IMG/VR virus record: IMGVR_UViG_3300008448_008955
Location: 1 to 64,000 of that record
DNA from: a virus
Length of the DNA: 64,000 bases
Strand: one strand, 5' to 3'
Numbering within the stretch: position 1 is the first letter of the stretch; each line of letters begins with the position of its first letter. Made by a program: the position numbers and the translations under genes. Of this stretch, positions 15,579-24,748 are shown piece by piece. Below the pieces are notes generated by a model. The model searched no databases and was not told where the DNA came from. It saw only the letters and a program-made list of their open reading frames with translations.

Positions 15579-16735
15579 GACAACACCCTCGCTAGAGTTG
15601 CAATGTCAGTGTTGGCAATATTTGGTATCTGACTCATACTGACCGCCAATGCCACGCTGGCCACTGCTTGATCTTCTGGAACTATCTTGCTCAATTCATC
15701 GCAACCTGTGATGTTGCTGTTGGGACCAACGTCTATAGATCCAATGAATGTTTTGACAATTGAATTGGCTGTGCCGTCGCTGTTGTATATAGACTGCGGA
15801 CCGTTGTCTGTGGGCACAGATAGACTCCGCCAACTTTCGCCAAACAACACAGTAGGATTCAGTAGATCAGCTAGAGTATTGACCCCGGGTGTAGTAACAT
15901 CCAAAATGTCTAAAATTTCTGCGAGATCAGCGCCGGTTATTTTGAGCATGGCATTGTAGGCTTTTCTTTGCAGATTATTAAACTGACTGCGAGTCAAATC
16001 TAAACTTGACTGACTAGGTGTGCACAATCTTACAATTTCATTTTCAGACATGCCTTGCTCAAACAGCGCCAAAGTGATCGACGGCAAGGTGCCACGTACT
16101 ATGTTACCATAAATGCTTATCTGTTGCAAAACACCAGCAGGTGTTCCGATCTCATTAAGTTGTTGAAGACTCAACGCATTGCCCATGGCTCTAAGATCTT
16201 GTGCAAATGCTGGCATTGCCATGGTCACCTTGGTGATGTCACCAGTGACCAAGTTGTTCATGTTGGTAAAAGTGGCTGCCATTTTGTTGGCATTGACTGT
16301 GCTGTAAATCAGTTGTGTTGTTTGTGATTGATAGCTAGTAGCTGCCGACCAAACTTCTGCAAACTTACTGATGTCTCCGTTGCCGAGATATTTGTTGCCG
16401 GTGTCTAATACAAATTGAGCAAACCCACCGGTAGTGACAGTAGGTATAGTAGCCACAGTTTGCACGCCAGTAATGGTATTAGCATAGGCAGTGGGCACAC
16501 TGGCACCAAGAGCCGGGCAATTTGACGCACCCAGAGTTTTTAACTGAGCAATGGTCGCGTTGGCTAGGCCATACGAACCAGCCAAGCTCAAGGTATCTAA
16601 AAGAGAATCAATGGCAGGTACTGCGTTGTAGCTGGCCACTGCATTAGACAACGTGGTGCTGACTGCTAGACCTGTGTTGGCCAACAATCCTGTCAATGCT
16701 ATCAACTGCAACGGAGTATACAACCCTGTGGCCAT
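15575..16735 (-). CDS. Virion structural protein next to PAAR spike tip
   Basis: Predicted 386 aa, largely helical and rich in A, L, S and T, starting MATGLYTPLQLIALTGLLAN. No known catalytic motif. It is separated from the PAAR stop by one base and overlaps the 526-aa protein by 4 bases. The three genes probably encode neighbouring tail-tip or baseplate parts. Function not recognised. Confidence 0.55.
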   Translation of the reverse strand: MATGLYTPLQLIALTGLLANTGLAVSTTLSNAVASYNAVPAIDSLLDTLSLAGSYGLANATIAQLKTLGASNCPALGASVPTAYANTITGVQTVATIPTVTTGGFAQFVLDTGNKYLGNGDISKFAEVWSAATSYQSQTTQLIYSTVNANKMAATFTNMNNLVTGDITKVTMAMPAFAQDLRAMGNALSLQQLNEIGTPAGVLQQISIYGNIVRGTLPSITLALFEQGMSENEIVRLCTPSQSSLDLTRSQFNNLQRKAYNAMLKITGADLAEILDILDVTTPGVNTLADLLNPTVLFGESWRSLSVPTDNGPQSIYNSDGTANSIVKTFIGSIDVGPNSNITGCDELSKIVPEDQAVASVALAVSMSQIPNIANTDIATLARVLS

Positions 16736-16736
16736 G

Positions 16737-17015
16737 TTATCCTATCCTCACGTTGTCACTGCCGCCTACTCTTTTATGATCTTTGCAGCTATCGGCATTG
16801 CCAGTGACATTGACAGGTTTGTTGCCGGCACGAACGCTGCCAACGCCATTGGCTGTGGTGATACTTTTGTGATCGTACTGCTTGGCCTTGGCGTGGTCGG
16901 CTACCTTGGATCCATTCACGCTGATTGCTTTGTTATTGACTCGCACAGAACTAAAGCCGCTTGTAATAGCGGCTCCGGCATCATTTGCATCACCTACACG
17001 TTGCACTGCGGGCAT
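16737..17015 (-). CDS. PAAR-domain tail spike tip protein (T4 gp5.4-like)
   Basis: Predicted 92 aa, the usual PAAR size. It begins MPAVQRVGD, the common PAAR opening, and has repeated Val/Asn turns (VRVNNKAISVNG, VRAGNKPVNVTG), His residues that could bind the tip metal (VADHAK, YDHKS, KDHKR) and GDAND/GNAD turns. PAAR proteins cap the gp5 spike and pierce the outer membrane. Its presence supports a contractile-tailed phage of a Gram-negative host. Confidence 0.85.
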   Translation of the reverse strand: MPAVQRVGDANDAGAAITSGFSSVRVNNKAISVNGSKVADHAKAKQYDHKSITTANGVGSVRAGNKPVNVTGNADSCKDHKRVGGSDNVRIG

Positions 17016-17016
17016 G

Positions 17017-17325
17017 TTATCCTAGGATTAGTTTTTTGTCTGGAACCTTGATCCCAGTGGTGGCTTCAAGGTATTTCATGCGCACAGAATCATCAGTCGG
17101 GGCACACAAAGCTATACTGCCAGTATTTAGCTTGATTTCGGCACTGGGATCAGCGGTAAACAAACTAGGGATCAATCCCATTCCCTGTGGCCCAGGTGCA
17201 ATGCTTACTGGCTCTTCAAGGATGATCCAATCTCCTCCTGACATTTTTACCTTGGCAACTATTTCTTCGCCAGAGTTCATTTTAAATGTGTATACTTTAT
17301 CCGTTGTTAGTGCTAGTTGTGTCAT
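17017..17325 (-). CDS. Conserved T4-like small protein (SH3/LSm-like)
   Basis: Predicted 102 aa. It opens with strands YTFKMNSGEEIVAKVKMSGG and WIILEEPVSI, the pattern of small beta-barrel proteins found in many aquatic T4-like phages (S-G-E-x-I-V-A-x-V). The C-terminus MKYLEATTGIKVPDKKLIL is conserved-looking. The role is unknown. Its start overlaps the glutaredoxin stop by one base. Confidence 0.6.
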   Translation of the reverse strand: MTQLALTTDKVYTFKMNSGEEIVAKVKMSGGDWIILEEPVSIAPGPQGMGLIPSLFTADPSAEIKLNTGSIALCAPTDDSVRMKYLEATTGIKVPDKKLILG

Positions 17326-17555
17326 TAGACGCTTTCTGTTAGTTTTGCTTTGAGTTCTGTAAATCCGCCAATCAGTTCTCCGTCAAGGATGATCTGTGGT
17401 ACGGTTCTTGCTGTGGGGATTGCTTCTAGCAATTCTTCTTTTGTGTATCCGTCACCAATCTTGCGTTCTTCAAAAGCAATGCCTTTTTGTTTTAGCAGTG
17501 CCTTGGCTTGATCGCAATAGGGACAGTGATATTTGCTCCATACAATAGCTTGCAT
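17325..17555 (-). CDS. nrdC: Glutaredoxin
   Basis: Predicted 76 aa from the ATG at 17555, chosen because AAGGA lies 8 bases upstream; longer starts run into the previous gene. The redox motif is CPYC near the N-terminus (WSKYHCPYCDQAK). The cis-proline segment TVPQIILDGELIGGFTEL is complete. Glutaredoxin re-reduces ribonucleotide reductase at the CxxC tail of NrdA. It is in the same operon as NrdA and NrdB, as in many T4-like phages. Confidence 0.93.
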   Translation of the reverse strand: MQAIVWSKYHCPYCDQAKALLKQKGIAFEERKIGDGYTKEELLEAIPTARTVPQIILDGELIGGFTELKAKLTESV

Positions 17556-17556
17556 A

Positions 17557-17967
17557 TTATTTTCCTTCATTTGATTTATCATAGGTCTTGGCAAAGATGT
17601 CTGTTTTGACAACACCATAATCGCCAGGTCCGTGCTTGACAATGTAGTCATTGCCTTTGGTGTATTCTAAGTTACCCCAACTTGCTCGAACAACACCGTC
17701 ATGGTCAGCCAACTTAGCAACCTTCATAATTTTCTTTGGCGTAGCTGTGCCATCACCATTGTCATCATAGTAGGCGTTAAACTTAATAGGGCTCACCGGG
17801 TACCGCTCGCCTTTGGGACCAGTGATAATCTTGTGTCCCACTGTGTAATTCACAGGACCTTCTAGTGTGTCCACAGTGCCATTGTCTGTAGCTGTTTCGT
17901 ACTTGATAGGTGTGGGATGTTTGTAGGTTTCAAATCCACCCTGGGCAAACCAATTGTCGTCGATCAT
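17557..17967 (-). CDS. PGDYG-domain protein
   Basis: Predicted 136 aa. The C-terminal HGPGDYGVVKTDIFAKTYD carries the PGDYG signature of a small phage-associated family of unknown function. The middle (ITGPKGERYPVSPIKFNAYY) and repeated Tyr/Asp turns suggest a beta fold. It lies between nrdB and glutaredoxin (4-base overlap with nrdB, 1-base gap to glutaredoxin), implying a link to nucleotide metabolism or simple co-expression. Confidence 0.75.
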   Translation of the reverse strand: MIDDNWFAQGGFETYKHPTPIKYETATDNGTVDTLEGPVNYTVGHKIITGPKGERYPVSPIKFNAYYDDNGDGTATPKKIMKVAKLADHDGVVRASWGNLEYTKGNDYIVKHGPGDYGVVKTDIFAKTYDKSNEGK

Positions 17968-19067
17968 AGTTCAGGTAGTTCCTCGTAGTCAATGCTGTCG
18001 CTCATTACACCAATAACATAATTAGTGCTTTCGTTCTCTTGCAGTGCAGTTTGTTTCTTGCTGGTGTCAACGTGTTTGTTGAACCAAGGAATAGGTGTGC
18101 TCTTGGGTGCAGGTTCCTGATACTTGATACCAATTTCGTGCAAGGCGTTCTTGGCAGTGTAGTCCACAAAGTCTCTCAAGATGTTGGCATTGAGTCCAAT
18201 CACAGGACCATGTTTGAACAAATAGTCTGCCCACTCTTTTTCTTCACGAATAACATCCATGTATAACTGATACACTTCTGCTTCGCATTCCACTTTGGCG
18301 GCGGCAAAGCGTGGATCTTCTTTCACAACTTGATTGATCAAGAATGCAGTCCAGTCCTTGTGCAGGATTTCGTCTTGCAGGATCAACTGAATGATGTTGC
18401 CGTTGCCAATAAAGATTTTGTTTTCTACCATGGCCAATGAAGTAGCAAAGCTAACCATAAAGCGGAATGCTTCAAGTGCGTAGCTGGCATTTAGTGCCAA
18501 CCAGATTGATTTAATATGAGCATCATCAGAAACTAAATCAAATCCTAGTTCTTTCTTGCAATTCATTTGATGCAAGTCATCATAGTACTTGCCCACACTA
18601 GAAGCCATATCAATGATCTCTTTGGTGTCGTGGATTGTATTAAACATGTCCTTGGGCACGTTGTAGATGTTGCGAATGATGTGGCTGTAGCTACGTGAGT
18701 GAATGTTGGTCTCAAAGAATCCCCAGTTGTACATCAGGCTTTCAAGTTCAGGGATTGAGCACACAGGAGTAAACACCTGTGTAGGACCGCGACCTTGCAA
18801 ACTGTCCAGCGCGGTTTGACGCAACAGGTTTGATGTAAAGATGTGCTTGACTGTGTCTGACGCATCTTTAAAGTCTTGGCTGTCTTTGGTTAGTGAAATC
18901 TCTTCAGGCACCCAAAAGAAACCACGTGCTTCTTGTTCAAACTTTTGTAGTTTGTTGTACTTGACTTCTTCAAACCGTTGAATGGTCACAGGGCCTGCAG
19001 GATCCAAGAACATCTTGCGGTTGAGATAATCTGTTTTTGTTTTTAAGTTGTATTGTGCTTTGCTCAT
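17964..19067 (-). CDS. nrdB: Ribonucleotide reductase class I beta subunit (NrdB)
   Basis: Predicted 367 aa. It has the ferritin-like core: FFWVPEEISLTKD, SIPELESLMYNWGFFETNIH and HSRSYSHIIRN, where the Tyr matches the radical Tyr of class Ia (E. coli Y122). One extra residue lies between the metal Glu and His compared with E. coli (FETNIH against SETIH). Later helices carry ALEAFRFMVSFATSLAM and LQDEILHKDW for the second metal half. The C-terminal tail (NYVIGVMSDSIDYEELPEL) should dock to NrdA. Provides the radical for dNTP synthesis. Confidence 0.96.
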   Translation of the reverse strand: MSKAQYNLKTKTDYLNRKMFLDPAGPVTIQRFEEVKYNKLQKFEQEARGFFWVPEEISLTKDSQDFKDASDTVKHIFTSNLLRQTALDSLQGRGPTQVFTPVCSIPELESLMYNWGFFETNIHSRSYSHIIRNIYNVPKDMFNTIHDTKEIIDMASSVGKYYDDLHQMNCKKELGFDLVSDDAHIKSIWLALNASYALEAFRFMVSFATSLAMVENKIFIGNGNIIQLILQDEILHKDWTAFLINQVVKEDPRFAAAKVECEAEVYQLYMDVIREEKEWADYLFKHGPVIGLNANILRDFVDYTAKNALHEIGIKYQEPAPKSTPIPWFNKHVDTSKKQTALQENESTNYVIGVMSDSIDYEELPEL

Positions 19068-19068
19068 G

Positions 19069-19995
19069 TTAATCTTTCAGTGTGTAACTAATCTGCCCAC
19101 TTCTAATGTTGTGCTGTACAACAAGGTCTCGGTCCGGGCGAACTAAAATTATAGGATCTTCGCCTGGTCCCCAGTGCCCATCATCAAGGTACAATGTGTC
19201 ATTGTCTTGTTTCATCCCCATTCTTGGCACAATCAACACACATTGATCTTTCCATGACTGAGTAGAAACTGTCAGTTCAAAGTGACGTTGTTCAGGATGC
19301 CAATGTTGCGCATGATAGCTAGCCACTACTTGACCAGCTTTGACAGCTCGCATGTACGGAATCCATCCCCAATCGGTTTCCTGCTGGCGCGGGAAGGTAA
19401 CGATGCCAGGAGTTAAGTTAACTTCTGTCACATTCATTATGTTTCCGCGCATGGTATTAACAACGTGAATGAATTTTTGATCAATGTCCACTGCTGGATT
19501 GAATCCTCGTGGCTCTGAACAAGGTCTGCATAGTCCTTGAGCAAAGCGTTCAGGAATTGGTATTGCCCACAGTTCTAAAAAGTATGTGCTCGGAAGAAAC
19601 ACACGCGAGTTATCTGAAGGCAGACTGTTCCATAAACCTTCCCACCAAAGATTTCCGTTTACTGTTTCAGTAAACGTAACAGGAGTAGATTCAATGTCCC
19701 TGGTGTAACGTTTGTTTACCAGTTCAATTCGATCTTGAAGGCCCAGCCGTTTTATAATCTCACAGCCCAAGTGGTAGCGATTTACATCACTTTCGAATGC
19801 ACGTATGTGACGAGCACCATGTTTCAAGGCCATGATTGATAGTAGTCCTGTGCCAAAGCCAATGTCAGTACAATCTTGGTCTTTGACATATCTACTGAGT
19901 ACACGGTCATAGAATTGATTGCGAAGAAAATCGTTGATCATTCCGAGGTTAACTCCATCGTGATTCGTCCAGTCAATGTGGTTTAAAAAATCCAT
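19069..19995 (-). CDS. PRMT-like SAM-dependent methyltransferase
   Basis: Predicted 308 aa from the ATG at 19995, which overlaps the upstream stop as TAATG. The SAM site is DIGFGTGLLSIMALKHGA, followed by the acidic strand end IRAFESD, a layout resembling protein arginine methyltransferases. Post-motif segments (NGNLWWEGLWNSLP) replace the usual E-loop; I do not see a clear double-E loop, so the substrate could be something else. It sits between nrdA and nrdB, which is unusual. Substrate unknown. Confidence 0.7.
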   Translation of the reverse strand: MDFLNHIDWTNHDGVNLGMINDFLRNQFYDRVLSRYVKDQDCTDIGFGTGLLSIMALKHGARHIRAFESDVNRYHLGCEIIKRLGLQDRIELVNKRYTRDIESTPVTFTETVNGNLWWEGLWNSLPSDNSRVFLPSTYFLELWAIPIPERFAQGLCRPCSEPRGFNPAVDIDQKFIHVVNTMRGNIMNVTEVNLTPGIVTFPRQQETDWGWIPYMRAVKAGQVVASYHAQHWHPEQRHFELTVSTQSWKDQCVLIVPRMGMKQDNDTLYLDDGHWGPGEDPIILVRPDRDLVVQHNIRSGQISYTLKD

Positions 19996-20186
19996 TACCA
20001 ATGTCTAATAGTATTTGCTATGATAAAAAAACATGTAACCACATGTATTATAACCCAAAAAGTCTTTAAGAACAAGGCTATTCGGGCTTCTCGAAGAGTT
20101 AATATAGGAACATCTGGGCGATCGTGATCTGATTTGCCCATTAGGTGTCCGGTTGCTCGAGCCCATATACGTTCGATGCTGTTCAT
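19995..20186 (-). CDS. Small membrane protein in nrd operon
   Basis: Predicted 63 aa. The N-terminal half is polar (RATGHLMGKSDHDRPDVPIL). The C-terminal half is one transmembrane helix (LFLKTFWVIIHVVTCFFIIA). It overlaps the nrdA stop (ATGA) and the methyltransferase start (TAATG). Function unknown; coupling to nrd genes may be regulatory. Confidence 0.7.
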   Translation of the reverse strand: MNSIERIWARATGHLMGKSDHDRPDVPILTLREARIALFLKTFWVIIHVVTCFFIIANTIRHW

Positions 20187-22498
20187 AGCTTGCAGCTCTC
20201 ACAGTCTTCTTGATCATCAAAGTCAATCTCTTCCAACGGTGCGTCTTCTGCTTTTTGTTTTGAACCTGCTTTGTTGATCAAACTGTAGTAGAACGTTTTC
20301 AATCCCCAGTAGTGTGCCTGCATCAAGTTCTTGGCAATCAGGGTTGTGGGAACCTTACGATCTGGGAAGTGTGCAGGATTGTAGAATGTGTTAGTGCTGA
20401 TTGACTGATCAATGTAGGCTGCTAACACAGCCGCTGTTTTCAAGTATCCGTCGCAGTCCTTTTGTGCCCACATCTGTTGATATCGATTTTTCAACTTGTG
20501 ATACTCGGGCACAACTTGTGTAAGACTGCCTGCTTTAGATTCTTTTACTGAAATCAAGCTCATGGGCATTTCAATACCGTTGGTTGAGTTAATAACCACT
20601 GAGCTGGACTCTACTGGGGCAATAGCCATCAGCGTGGCGTTGCGAACACCATGTCCACGCATTTGAGCACGTAGACCTTCCCAGTTTAGTTCAGGTGTAA
20701 AGTCAGCTAACTCGTTAACACCTTGTGCTCTGCGCTCCCAAGGAAATATACCCTGGCCATAGAATGTGCGATCACTATCTTTGCAACGTCCACGTTCCTT
20801 GGCCAGCTCAACTGTGGATTCTGTGAGATAGTAAGCTTGATGTTCCATCCAGGATTTGACTTCAGCTAAGGCATCTTTCTCGCCATAATTAAATCCGCGC
20901 TTGGCGTGCCAGTAAGCAAGATTCGTAACACCGATACCGAGCGGCTGGATCTCGTCGTTGGATAACTTGCTTTGAATTGAGAGGAAGTCCTGATAGTCAA
21001 GGATATTACACAGACTCCTCTGCAGAATCCTACAAGCCCGGCGCATGTCCTCTGGATTACGGAATGCTCCCCAGTTAATGGACCCAAGTGTACACAGCGC
21101 GATGCGACCTTGATCATCGTCCAGTCGTTTGAAAGGTTTTGTAGGAAGGAGAATTTCACAGCAAAGGTTACTCTGGTAAATGGTATGATACTCAGGATCA
21201 AAAGGACCTTGATTCATCACGTTGTCTATGAATACCAAATAGATACGTCCTGTGTCAGTGCGTTCTTTGAGAATACCGCCTTTGAATACTTCTTCAGCTG
21301 ACATGGTTTTCTTGCGTAGGTCTTTTCTCTTTTCATAGGCAACATATAGTTCTTCAAAGCGAGTTGTGTTCTTGTAAAATGCTTCATATAAGTCTGGCAC
21401 TTCATTGGGGTCAAAGAACGTTATGTTTTCTTTGTTCTTGAATCGTCTCCAGAAGAAAGCTGACAGCACAACCCCATAATCCATATGACGGACTCGGGTT
21501 TCTTCTGTTCCTTGGTTGTTCTTAAGGACAATAAGATCATCAAACTGATGATGCCAAATAGGATAAAAAACAGTAGCACTTGCATTACGAATACCTCCTT
21601 GACTGCAACTACGAAGGTCACCAAACCATTTTTTCAGGAATGGAATCATACCTGTGTGCATTATCTCGCCACCACGAATGGGCGAGCCTAGTGGACGTAG
21701 TCGTCCAATCTCTAAACCAATGCCAGCACGTTTGCTAGCATACTTGGCCATCATTTCGCCACTAGCAAAAATACTATCGAGATCATCGTCACTGCGGATA
21801 AGAACGCAAGAGCTAAACTGCTTAGTAGGAGTGCCCAGTCCAGCAAGGACAGGCGTTGCAAGAGTAAAGAGACCGTCTGATGCCGCATTGTAGTATTCTT
21901 TGATATAGCGCATACGAGCTGAGTTCGGTTCTTCTTTATGAAATACAGTAGCGGCCGCCACCATGTAACGAACTTGAGGAGTTTCATAAATTTCCTTTGT
22001 TGAACGATTCTTGACCAGATACTTTTCAATCAGTTGTTCAATGGCCGCATAGCTGTACTGTTCGTCTTTGACATGATCAATCATGTCATTCATACGGCTC
22101 CAATCGGCCTCATCGTACCATTCTAGGAGCTCGGGAGTGTACAGGCCTGTGGCCACATTACGCTTCACAATCTCATACAAGTGGGGAGGCTCGTAGCTGC
22201 CGTAAACGTCTTTGCGCAACATACTGAGACGTTGTTTCCCTGCTACATATTGGTAATTGGTGTGCCCTACATCTGGATTGGATTCTACGTCAATGAGATC
22301 CACAATAGCACGTAAGGTAATCTCGTCAATTTCTTTGGTGGTAATACCATCATAAAAATGCAACTGAGCTTTAATCTCTACCATGCTTTGACTTACGTCA
22401 GCAATGCCCGAGCATATTTTAGCAATCTGCGTTTGCCACTTTTCCAAGGCCAAGGGCTCACGCTGGCCACTACGTTTAACGACGGTAATGTTTTTCAT
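20183..22498 (-). CDS. nrdA: Ribonucleotide reductase class I alpha subunit (NrdA)
   Basis: Predicted 771 aa, close to E. coli NrdA (761). An N-terminal ATP-cone is present (VVKRSGQREPLALEKWQTQI). Active-site features follow: FSSCVLI (first redox Cys), SNLCCEI (N-x-C-x-E with the thiyl Cys) and ALCTLGSINWG (second Cys). Next comes the VVINSTNGIEMP segment. The C-terminal DCESCKL is the mobile thiol pair re-reduced by glutaredoxin, which the phage also encodes. The intact ATP-cone predicts dATP inhibition. No good ribosome site is visible upstream of 22498. Confidence 0.97.
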   Translation of the reverse strand: MKNITVVKRSGQREPLALEKWQTQIAKICSGIADVSQSMVEIKAQLHFYDGITTKEIDEITLRAIVDLIDVESNPDVGHTNYQYVAGKQRLSMLRKDVYGSYEPPHLYEIVKRNVATGLYTPELLEWYDEADWSRMNDMIDHVKDEQYSYAAIEQLIEKYLVKNRSTKEIYETPQVRYMVAAATVFHKEEPNSARMRYIKEYYNAASDGLFTLATPVLAGLGTPTKQFSSCVLIRSDDDLDSIFASGEMMAKYASKRAGIGLEIGRLRPLGSPIRGGEIMHTGMIPFLKKWFGDLRSCSQGGIRNASATVFYPIWHHQFDDLIVLKNNQGTEETRVRHMDYGVVLSAFFWRRFKNKENITFFDPNEVPDLYEAFYKNTTRFEELYVAYEKRKDLRKKTMSAEEVFKGGILKERTDTGRIYLVFIDNVMNQGPFDPEYHTIYQSNLCCEILLPTKPFKRLDDDQGRIALCTLGSINWGAFRNPEDMRRACRILQRSLCNILDYQDFLSIQSKLSNDEIQPLGIGVTNLAYWHAKRGFNYGEKDALAEVKSWMEHQAYYLTESTVELAKERGRCKDSDRTFYGQGIFPWERRAQGVNELADFTPELNWEGLRAQMRGHGVRNATLMAIAPVESSSVVINSTNGIEMPMSLISVKESKAGSLTQVVPEYHKLKNRYQQMWAQKDCDGYLKTAAVLAAYIDQSISTNTFYNPAHFPDRKVPTTLIAKNLMQAHYWGLKTFYYSLINKAGSKQKAEDAPLEEIDFDDQEDCESCKL

Positions 22499-22504
22499 TA
22501 TATG

Positions 22505-22930
22505 TTACTTTATTTCTATTTTTATTTGTTGCTGACTGATGCAGTGTTGAGTTTTTTTGGAACTCAGGTTGATATTTACGATTTGATCTCGATCCCAATT
22601 CAATATATATTTTCCTTGGTCAAATAGGACTAAATTGTCACTACCCATTTCGATCATTTCAGCGTCTTGCATGTCTGCGCGATCTAACAGAACTATAGTA
22701 TACATGATTCCTAGCCCGCGAGCAAGTCCACAGTAAATGTTGTCATCCAATAACTGCCATGGGTCAGGCCAACTATTTCGTTCATCCCAGTGTAAATGAT
22801 AAGGAGTCCAAGGTGTGTCAAACCACCATGCATTGATGGTCTGCAGAGCCAATTCAGGCTCTAATACCAAACACTGTCGGCGAAGATTGGACCAACTTTC
22901 AAGTCGGTCCGCAAAGGTGCGTGGCCACAT
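22505..22930 (-). CDS. Conserved hypothetical protein downstream of tailspike
   Basis: Predicted 141 aa. Its start overlaps the stop of the tailspike gene. Tryptophan-rich segments (TINAWWFDTPWTPYHLHWD and RNSWPDPWQLLDDNIYCGLA) look conserved but match no domain I can name. It may be a tailspike chaperone or accessory tail protein by position. No membrane or signal segment. Confidence 0.55.
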   Translation of the reverse strand: MWPRTFADRLESWSNLRRQCLVLEPELALQTINAWWFDTPWTPYHLHWDERNSWPDPWQLLDDNIYCGLARGLGIMYTIVLLDRADMQDAEMIEMGSDNLVLFDQGKYILNWDRDQIVNINLSSKKTQHCISQQQIKIEIK

Positions 22931-24729
22931 TAGGCTAAATGAGTGATACTGTAGTCTATAGTACCGGCAGAACCGGTGGAAGATGAGCTATACGCCACTG
23001 TGATATCTCCGCCTGGAGCAGCTTCAGTGGCGGTTAATGTAACACCAGTAGATGCGTTTTCTGTATAGCTGTCGGTGTAAGAGAATGACCCAGTGGCCGC
23101 GCTGACTGCGGTCAGCGTTCCGGTGCGTACTGTGGTTCCACGAATGATAGTATAATCCATCTTGAATGCCTTAAACACCGCGGTGTCTATCAAAAACAAC
23201 GGACCTGAATTGTTGTCGCTGATGATAGAGTGTACACCTGTGGTGCGGGTGTACTTACCTAGCTGCATCTCAGTGGCTATAGTATCGTCACTGACTCCAC
23301 TTACTGTAAAAGAAACCCCACGTATGTTCATGCCCAACGCAATGCTGGTTGAATCGTTTAATGCAATACGTGGATATGTAGCACTTTCTGACGTGGTGCG
23401 CTCGAACATGTCACCGACGCTGATATTGTTGTTGGCATCAATGTCTATTACAGGAGTTTGTGCAACTGTGTTGATGTGATTACCAACGTTTAAAAATGTG
23501 TTGTAACCAGTGGCATTGAGTTTGACTCCTTGAATCACAATGCCTTCAGCATAGACATTGTCAAATATGTTATTCAGAATTCTAAATCCAATAGGACCGC
23601 CGTCTACTGGAGTCAAGCTACCTAGAACAATGCCCTGAGTAAGTGAATCAAAATAGCTGTTGCTCACTGTCACTGCCTGTACCTGTTGGTCTGTGTTGAA
23701 ACCATAGGTACAGCCTGAAAACTTGCAGTCATCAAAAATCACCTGACGAGTTATCAACGCCGAGGTGCTGGCAAATTTCACTGCCGACAAGTCATCAAAG
23801 GTGGTGTTGCCATCGTTGGTGGTAAACGGTCCATCAAACGTACACTCTTTGAAACTGATTTGTTCAGCTCTTTCTACCAACAAAATGTTATGACTGCGAG
23901 CAGAGTCATTGCCAAAGTTGACTGTTTTCCAGGCCATACTTTGTACTTCTACATTTTCAGGACGTGTGGCGCTGTTGCTGAGAATATTGCTGCCAGTCTG
24001 TTGCAAACTGTCAGCGGTACGTACCACATACTCGGGCAAATCTTCTTCTACCCAGTAAGTGGTATTTGTTGGCAGAATAGCAGCACCAATGCTGTCCTCA
24101 ACAGGTACAGCACTCAGCGAGCGATAGTAACGATCGTTGGTGGCATAATAGACCAGTACTCCTTGGGCATAAGGGGTGAAAGAAACCCAAGGATTAGACT
24201 GAAACAAAATAATACTAGAGTCTGATCCTTCGCCATATAGTCTGGCATGCGGGGGTATTAAAATTGTGTCAGTGATCAAATAAGTGCCAGCTGGGAAAAA
24301 CAAACTGCGACGAATTTGAGGGTTGTTTTGTCGGCAATACAACTGAAACAGTGCACGATTGATTGCCGCTGTGTCATCAGTTACACCATCGCCTGTGGCA
24401 CCAAAATCTTTGACACTGGCAAACTGATCCAACCAATTCTGTAGACTCTGAGTTACAGGACTACCTGAAGTAGCACCTGTTTGTACTGCATAACCTGTGG
24501 CTTCTAGACCACTGTAGGTGTAAGCACCGCTCAACGCTAATACGTCTGAAAATTCTGTGAGGATTTCAGTGTTGCCTACTACTGGAGCACCTTCGGCTAA
24601 TTCTCCGTTGCCGATGAAAAGTCTGCGCTGATCTACTGCCCAGCCAAATTCAGCGCCGGCTAGCGGCTGGGGAAGGTCATCTAATATGCCCTTGCGTTGG
24701 GTAATGCGTGAAATCTGTAAAATAGCCAC
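22930..24729 (-). CDS. Tailspike with pectate-lyase-like beta-helix
   Basis: Predicted 599 aa starting at a GTG (24729) behind AAGGA. The N-terminal hub (about 1-60, ending FGWAVDQRRLFIGNG) resembles tail-fibre attachment domains. At about residues 105-130 VKDFGATGDGVTDDTAAINR is the standard opening of pectate-lyase-superfamily beta-helices. Beta-helix repeats follow to about residue 480, then a C-terminal jelly-roll-like part. Such spikes bind or cleave surface polysaccharide. A late-type CTAAATA box lies 25 bases upstream (24754-24760). Confidence 0.85.
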   Translation of the reverse strand: MAILQISRITQRKGILDDLPQPLAGAEFGWAVDQRRLFIGNGELAEGAPVVGNTEILTEFSDVLALSGAYTYSGLEATGYAVQTGATSGSPVTQSLQNWLDQFASVKDFGATGDGVTDDTAAINRALFQLYCRQNNPQIRRSLFFPAGTYLITDTILIPPHARLYGEGSDSSIILFQSNPWVSFTPYAQGVLVYYATNDRYYRSLSAVPVEDSIGAAILPTNTTYWVEEDLPEYVVRTADSLQQTGSNILSNSATRPENVEVQSMAWKTVNFGNDSARSHNILLVERAEQISFKECTFDGPFTTNDGNTTFDDLSAVKFASTSALITRQVIFDDCKFSGCTYGFNTDQQVQAVTVSNSYFDSLTQGIVLGSLTPVDGGPIGFRILNNIFDNVYAEGIVIQGVKLNATGYNTFLNVGNHINTVAQTPVIDIDANNNISVGDMFERTTSESATYPRIALNDSTSIALGMNIRGVSFTVSGVSDDTIATEMQLGKYTRTTGVHSIISDNNSGPLFLIDTAVFKAFKMDYTIIRGTTVRTGTLTAVSAATGSFSYTDSYTENASTGVTLTATEAAPGGDITVAYSSSSTGSAGTIDYSITHLA

Positions 24730-24748
24730 AGTGATAATCCTTGATCTA

